64,000 nucleotides of DNA. Origin: Fibrobacter succinogenes. Lineage in GTDB: Bacteria; Fibrobacterota; Fibrobacteria; Fibrobacterales; Fibrobacteraceae. The notes under the pieces were generated by a model. It was not told the DNA's origin. It did no database searches and was given only the letters and a program-made list of their open reading frames with translations. Position numbers and translations under genes: made by a program. Within the stretch, counting starts at the first letter, position 1, and every line of letters starts with the position of its first letter. The DNA lies in assembly GCA_902762795.1 (NCBI GenBank), contig CACWPM010000015.1, positions 1 to 64,000 on the forward strand, read 5' to 3'. Below are positions 60,263 through 64,000 of this stretch, one piece after another.

Positions 60263-60481
60263 AATTACAAATTACAAAAACAATTCAAATAAAAGCGATT
60301 AGGAAAGTATGGATCCTCCTAACGGAGGATGACAGGGGCGAGGATGACGATGGCCGTAACACTCCGAGGATGATGTGAAATGTATTGGATCCTATCGCCT
60401 TCGGCTCCAGGATGACAAAGTGTATATGGTGACCCCGGAATAAGTCCGGGGTGACAAGCGTAGGGGTTTACGCACAATCAA
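60263..60481. repeat. Cluster of three REP-like hairpins
   Basis: AAAAGCGATTAG plus GGATCCTCC...GGAGGATGAC (60291-60333, same block as at 35974), GGATCCTATCGCC...GGCTCCAGGATGAC (60387-60416), and GGTGACCCCGG...CCGGGGTGAC (60428-60455). All are palindromic and end in GATGAC/GTGAC. No gene. Confidence 0.75.
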
Positions 60482-61645
60482 TCATTCACCGAGGACAAAC
60501 GCGACGGCTTTTTCGAGGTCTTCTTGTTGGCGTTTATGCACTTCGCCGTAACGCACAATACCGCGGGCCGCGTACATCGCATAGATATCCGAATCCAGCA
60601 ATTGAATCATGCGGTTCTTGATTTCGCTCACGGAATACGGGTCAAAATAAAGCGCCGCATTCTCGCAGACTTCAGGCACTGACGTGGTACCGCTCGCGGC
60701 CACCGGCACGCCATAACGCATCGACTGCACCGGCGGATAGCCAAAGCCTTCGTTCAAGCTCGGAAAAATAAACGCATACGCGTTCTTGTGCAAGAATTCA
60801 AGTTCCTTGGATTCCACGTAGCCGAGAAAAACAAACACATCCTTGTTGCGGATATGCTTGCGGTAAACCTTCACATTCGTTGCACCCGTAATCACGAGTT
60901 TCATGTCGAACAAGTGATTCGTCGAACGCATCATCGTCACGAGTTCGTCGAAAGCCTTGACCGCACGCAGGTTGTTCTTTTCCCAGCGGGCACCACTCGT
61001 GAGCAAGAAATACTTTTTCGTTTTCGCCGTCGGCGGCAAGAATCCTTCGGGTTCGTAATCAATCATCGGGCTATAGAAAACGGGGATTTCCTTGTCCAAA
61101 AGTTCCGGGAAAAACGACTTAATAGAAGCGCGGCTATGTTCGCTTACGGTAATGCATTCCGCGCGGCCGTCGGCAATGCGGGCCGCCAAATCGCGATACT
61201 TGGGCGCATAGAAATACTTTTTCCAACTGTCGCGATAACGTACAAGCGCTTCGAGCTTTTGTGCAAACTTTTTCGCAAAGCCAACGCCTTGCCAGCTATA
61301 CTGCATTTCGAGAGCGCGCACGCCATGCCACGTGAACACAAAACGCTTCACCTGAATTTGCCATTTGCCTTCGAGCGAATAAAGCGGCGTGTAGAACGCG
61401 TCAATCGCATTTTCGTCGATAATCTGTTGCGGTGTCTTTTCGGCAATGTCAAAAAGCGGAATGCCACATTTTTCGCAAGCCGCAAGAATATCCGGCGACA
61501 AATATTTGCGGCCATCATAAACGCAAGAGAATTTTGCGCCACGTTTCACAAGCGCCCAGAAAATCACTTCGCCATAAGAGCCGCCACCGTGAAACTTTGC
61601 ACTGTGGATAGGCTGCACCGCCACCAGGTTGAATAGCAAATTCAT
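60482..61645 (-). CDS. GT4-family glycosyltransferase
   Basis: 387 residues. GT-B fold: KYFLLTSGARWEKNNLRAVK and the donor-site GFGYPPVQSMRYGVPVAASG followed by TSVPEVCENAALYFDPYSV. The order matches rhamnosyl- and mannosyltransferases of O-antigen clusters; the substrate is not predictable. Last of three minus-strand glycosyltransferase genes spaced by 8-10 nt, so probably co-transcribed for a surface polysaccharide. Confidence 0.88.
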   Translation of the reverse strand: MNLLFNLVAVQPIHSAKFHGGGSYGEVIFWALVKRGAKFSCVYDGRKYLSPDILAACEKCGIPLFDIAEKTPQQIIDENAIDAFYTPLYSLEGKWQIQVKRFVFTWHGVRALEMQYSWQGVGFAKKFAQKLEALVRYRDSWKKYFYAPKYRDLAARIADGRAECITVSEHSRASIKSFFPELLDKEIPVFYSPMIDYEPEGFLPPTAKTKKYFLLTSGARWEKNNLRAVKAFDELVTMMRSTNHLFDMKLVITGATNVKVYRKHIRNKDVFVFLGYVESKELEFLHKNAYAFIFPSLNEGFGYPPVQSMRYGVPVAASGTTSVPEVCENAALYFDPYSVSEIKNRMIQLLDSDIYAMYAARGIVRYGEVHKRQQEDLEKAVAFVLGE

Positions 61646-61654
61646 AAACGCCCC

Positions 61655-62671
61655 CTAGAAAAGTTTACCCAAAATTTCCAAAGGCTTTACGAGGAACGGC
61701 ATTTTCTTGTACAGCCAAGCAAGCGATTTTGCAAACGCATAAGAGCGAATGATGTAGGCCCCCGCGGCCCCGACTTTGTTCGTCTGGTACATGAAAGCAT
61801 CTTTCGCATGGGCAATCACGTCGTCGTAATACTCGTTGATGTGAATGGACTTGTCCGCATTTACCGTCACGGGGAGGTTCTTCAAGTTCGTATAAAAGTC
61901 CTTGCGCAAAATTTTCGGCAAAAAGATGTTCATCGATTCCGGCACTTTGCGGCCACGCGTATCGATAATGCGCGAACCGAAGAAATGCAGCACCTTCGCG
62001 GTCGGCAAAAAGCGGTTACCGTAAGCCAGCTGGCAGTTCCAGCCGCCATCCATCTTCTTCGTCACGTATCCGAACTTGTAATTTGTTTCGGCAAGCGAAG
62101 CCATGTCATACGGGAAGTTCTTCGAAACGCAGTAAAGCCACAGTTCGTGCCAAGTCTTGAAGAACTCGCGGGCTTCTTGCGTATCGGCAGCAAACATCAC
62201 GCCCCCGTTGAAAATCTCGTCGTTCAAGATTGGCGAAAAGCCCATCATCTTTGCGTTATTCAAGACCTTCTTGCGATTGATGGCCTTCGAAAGATTCGTA
62301 TGGAAATCGAGCACCGCATAAATGCCGCCACGCCATTCGTCCGGAATAGTCAAGTCATCGACAATCGCGATGTCGGAATCCATATAAAGAAAATCACCGT
62401 CAATCACGTTGCGCATCACCGTCTTGAGGTAACGCGAACGAAGCATCGGCGTGAACTTTTCATCAAGCGTCAAGACCTTGAGTTCATCGACAGCGTCTTT
62501 CAAAGCAGCACGCGGGCCCGTCAGCGTTTCCGCTGTCTTGTCGTCCGTCAAGAGCGTCACGAACGCACCTGGATTATGCACCCGCAGCGAAGCAATCGCC
62601 ACAAGCGTCTGCTCGCAGAAAAAGTCCTTCGGGGAACTCGTCAACACAAAAAGGTATTTCACAGAAGGCAT
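61655..62671 (-). CDS. GT-A-type glycosyltransferase (GT8-like)
   Basis: 338 residues. The start SVKYLFVLTSSPKDFFCEQT, the metal-binding DxD in GDFLYMDSDIAIVDD and LNDEIFNGGVMF are the pattern of GT8-like enzymes. The C-terminal 70 residues end in a basic/hydrophobic helix (SLAWLYKKMPFLVKPLEILG) that may contact the membrane. Middle gene of the three-gene run; 9 nt from each neighbour. Confidence 0.8.
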   Translation of the reverse strand: MPSVKYLFVLTSSPKDFFCEQTLVAIASLRVHNPGAFVTLLTDDKTAETLTGPRAALKDAVDELKVLTLDEKFTPMLRSRYLKTVMRNVIDGDFLYMDSDIAIVDDLTIPDEWRGGIYAVLDFHTNLSKAINRKKVLNNAKMMGFSPILNDEIFNGGVMFAADTQEAREFFKTWHELWLYCVSKNFPYDMASLAETNYKFGYVTKKMDGGWNCQLAYGNRFLPTAKVLHFFGSRIIDTRGRKVPESMNIFLPKILRKDFYTNLKNLPVTVNADKSIHINEYYDDVIAHAKDAFMYQTNKVGAAGAYIIRSYAFAKSLAWLYKKMPFLVKPLEILGKLF

Positions 62672-62679
62672 ATCAGTCC

Positions 62680-63483
62680 TTAAAGCTCAATCGGTTTCTT
62701 GTTTTCGTATGCGGCAAGGCGGCTTTCCATCGTGCCACGCGGTGCGTTTCGGAGGAAATTCTTGATGCGCTGCCAAAGCGGGCGCCAGCTGCCATTCGTC
62801 ACATGAATAGCAAAGGGTTTAGTTTTTGATTCATTCAAGCTCGGCAAAAAGACATCGCCCGGATAAATCGTCATCCCTTCGGAGAGTTTTTGCAATTCGT
62901 TCTTATAGACAAAGCCAAATTGCTGTGCCGTATGCGCGTAAACAAACGGCGAAATATTCTGGATATTCAATTCACCGTTCGGCAAAATGAACTTCTGATT
63001 TTCGTAGTATTCCATGCACTTTTTGAGGAACGGATGCCCCGCCTCGCCACCAAAAATGGCAGCCTGCAACGCAAGCCCCGGGAGCGCGATCTGGTTCGGG
63101 TCCTTCTTGGTTCCATCTTCGTTCAAGTATTGCCAAGACTTGTTTTTCTTGAAATGCGATGTAAACTCTATATTCGTAAAATAGCGATTGTCCCGGAACG
63201 GATCAAAGCTCTGGTACATGTACACATCGCTATCCAAATAGATTCCGCCCTCGCTATAGACGGCGTAAAGGCGGATATAGTCGCTCGCGAACGCCCACTT
63301 GGAAAGCGAGACGGCCTCGCGCACAAACGGAACCGTATCGATAATTTTCTGGCATTTAGCCATATCCCAATGGACAATTTCGTAATCAGGGCAATGACGC
63401 TTCCAGCTGTCGATACACAACTGAGGAAGTTGAGGCAGCGGGTCATTGGAAAGCCAAATATAGTGCAGCTTTTTAGGAATCAT
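62680..63483 (-). CDS. GT32-family (OCH1-like) glycosyltransferase
   Basis: 267 residues. IPKKLHYIWLSNDPLPQLPQ, CPDYEIVHWDMAK and SDYIRLYAVYSEGGIYLDSD (DxD in YLDSDVYMY) are the conserved segments of the sugar-binding DXD family used in capsule and O-antigen assembly. First gene of the run. AATGTA (TACATT on the coding strand) at 63490-63495 lies 6 nt before the ATG, again without a ribosome site. Confidence 0.88.
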   Translation of the reverse strand: MIPKKLHYIWLSNDPLPQLPQLCIDSWKRHCPDYEIVHWDMAKCQKIIDTVPFVREAVSLSKWAFASDYIRLYAVYSEGGIYLDSDVYMYQSFDPFRDNRYFTNIEFTSHFKKNKSWQYLNEDGTKKDPNQIALPGLALQAAIFGGEAGHPFLKKCMEYYENQKFILPNGELNIQNISPFVYAHTAQQFGFVYKNELQKLSEGMTIYPGDVFLPSLNESKTKPFAIHVTNGSWRPLWQRIKNFLRNAPRGTMESRLAAYENKKPIEL

Positions 63484-63528
63484 AAAAATAATGTAGAAAA
63501 TTACTACTAGCGGGCCATACCAAATAGC

Positions 63529-63534
63529 TATATT
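63529..63534 (+). promoter_or_regulatory. -10 box of a probably leaderless glycosyltransferase message
   Basis: TATATT at 63529-63534, then TATACC and the ATG at 63541. Back to back with the minus-strand TACATT box at 63490-63495, giving a compact divergent promoter of under 60 bp. Confidence 0.5.
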
Positions 63535-63540
63535 TATACC

Positions 63541-64000
63541 ATGATTTCTATTGCAATGGCGACATATAACGGCAAGACGTTTATTCGGGAACAGCTAGAC
63601 TCGATTTTGGCACAGACCGAACAAGATTTCGAAATCGTGATTTGCGACGATGCTTCGACCGATTCCACGCCCCAAATCCTTGACGAATACGCAAGCAAGG
63701 ATTCGAGAATCCGAGTTTACAGGAACGAGAAGAACTTAGGTTATCGCGAAAACTTCAACAAGGCCGTATCGCTTTGCAAAGGCGATTTTGTCGCATTCAG
63801 CGATCAGGACGATTTGTGGCTTCCAAACCATCTCGAAACTTTGCATAAAGCCATTGGCAATAATCTTGTTTGCGGGGGCCGCACGGTACGTTGTCGCGAA
63901 GACGGATCCACGCTCAATGAATTTTCTCCGACGCCATACCAATCCAACAGCTTGACTTCGCAAAAAGATCGTTTTACCTACCAGTGCTACGCATTTAATC
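63541..64000 (+). CDS. GT2-family glycosyltransferase, N-terminal part (runs off window edge)
   Basis: 153 codons are visible and the frame is open at base 64000. SIAMATYNGKTFIREQLDSI, IVICDDASTDST, RNEKNLGYRENFNKAVSL and FVAFSDQDDLWLPNHLETL are textbook GT2 (GT-A) motifs, including the metal-binding DQDD and the nucleotide-binding DDAS. Likely part of the same surface-glycan cluster though on the opposite strand. Confidence 0.92.
   Translation, partial: MISIAMATYNGKTFIREQLDSILAQTEQDFEIVICDDASTDSTPQILDEYASKDSRIRVYRNEKNLGYRENFNKAVSLCKGDFVAFSDQDDLWLPNHLETLHKAIGNNLVCGGRTVRCREDGSTLNEFSPTPYQSNSLTSQKDRFTYQCYAFN

Overview
The window looks like a chromosomal segment of a fibre-degrading Fibrobacter (Fibrobacterota). 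This is inferred from moderate G+C, Ser-rich linkers in secreted proteins, lipoprotein and secreted GH5/GH30 enzymes with Fibrobacter-style binding modules, a eukaryotic-type HisA and an AroK-AroB fusion. No rRNA, tRNA, CRISPR array, complete IS element or integrase was seen.

Layout. 1-7 kb (mostly minus): two tandem M6 metalloproteases (the first cut by the window edge), nadC, a polyprenyl-phosphate sugar transferase and hom. 7-11 kb: a second sugar transferase with a GGDEF-like N-terminus, then a GH30 xylanase. 11-23 kb: core metabolism (gpsA, plsY, der, aroE, aroKB, an SDR epimerase, a CrtC-like lipocalin, hisA, a GT4 glycosyltransferase, mutY). 23.1-25.6 kb: an AT-rich three-gene cassette with a caspase-like protein, bounded by a perfect 70-bp repeat of the mutY 3' end. 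25.6-31.7 kb: two outer-membrane proteins, rsmB, fmt and an LrgA/LrgB pair. 31.7-37.5 kb: AT-rich secreted proteins and a SagB-like oxidoreductase. 37.7-43.5 kb: a GH5 cellulase and a large metalloprotease/beta-propeller protein. 43.5-51.7 kb: a plastic zone with two gene remnants, a type IIG-like restriction-modification enzyme, a DUF4160 pair and valS. 52-60 kb: a tandem-module lipoprotein, purF with a structured leader, and four paralogous secreted proteins. 60.4-64 kb: a glycosyltransferase cluster running off the right edge.

The strongest unexplained signal is a family of about 75-100-bp structured intergenic elements, at least eight copies at 30.3-30.6 kb and 44.6-51.6 kb. They share a core (GGCGAGNGTCGC, then ATGACCGAGCC) around stems whose sequence changes from copy to copy while pairing is kept. 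One copy interrupts an ORF6N gene, one sits at the valS start between near-identical 17/18-bp repeats, and one separates valS from a second copy of its own 3' end. In that second copy the protein is unchanged over 22 residues while most codons differ synonymously. Together with the exact mutY duplication this suggests repeated integration at gene boundaries by elements that regenerate or duplicate the target end.

Several genes (der, fmt, lrgA-like, both sugar/glycosyl transferase starts at 7120 and 63541, and others) have a TATATT/TATCTT box only 6-9 nt before the start codon and no Shine-Dalgarno sequence, which suggests leaderless transcripts.
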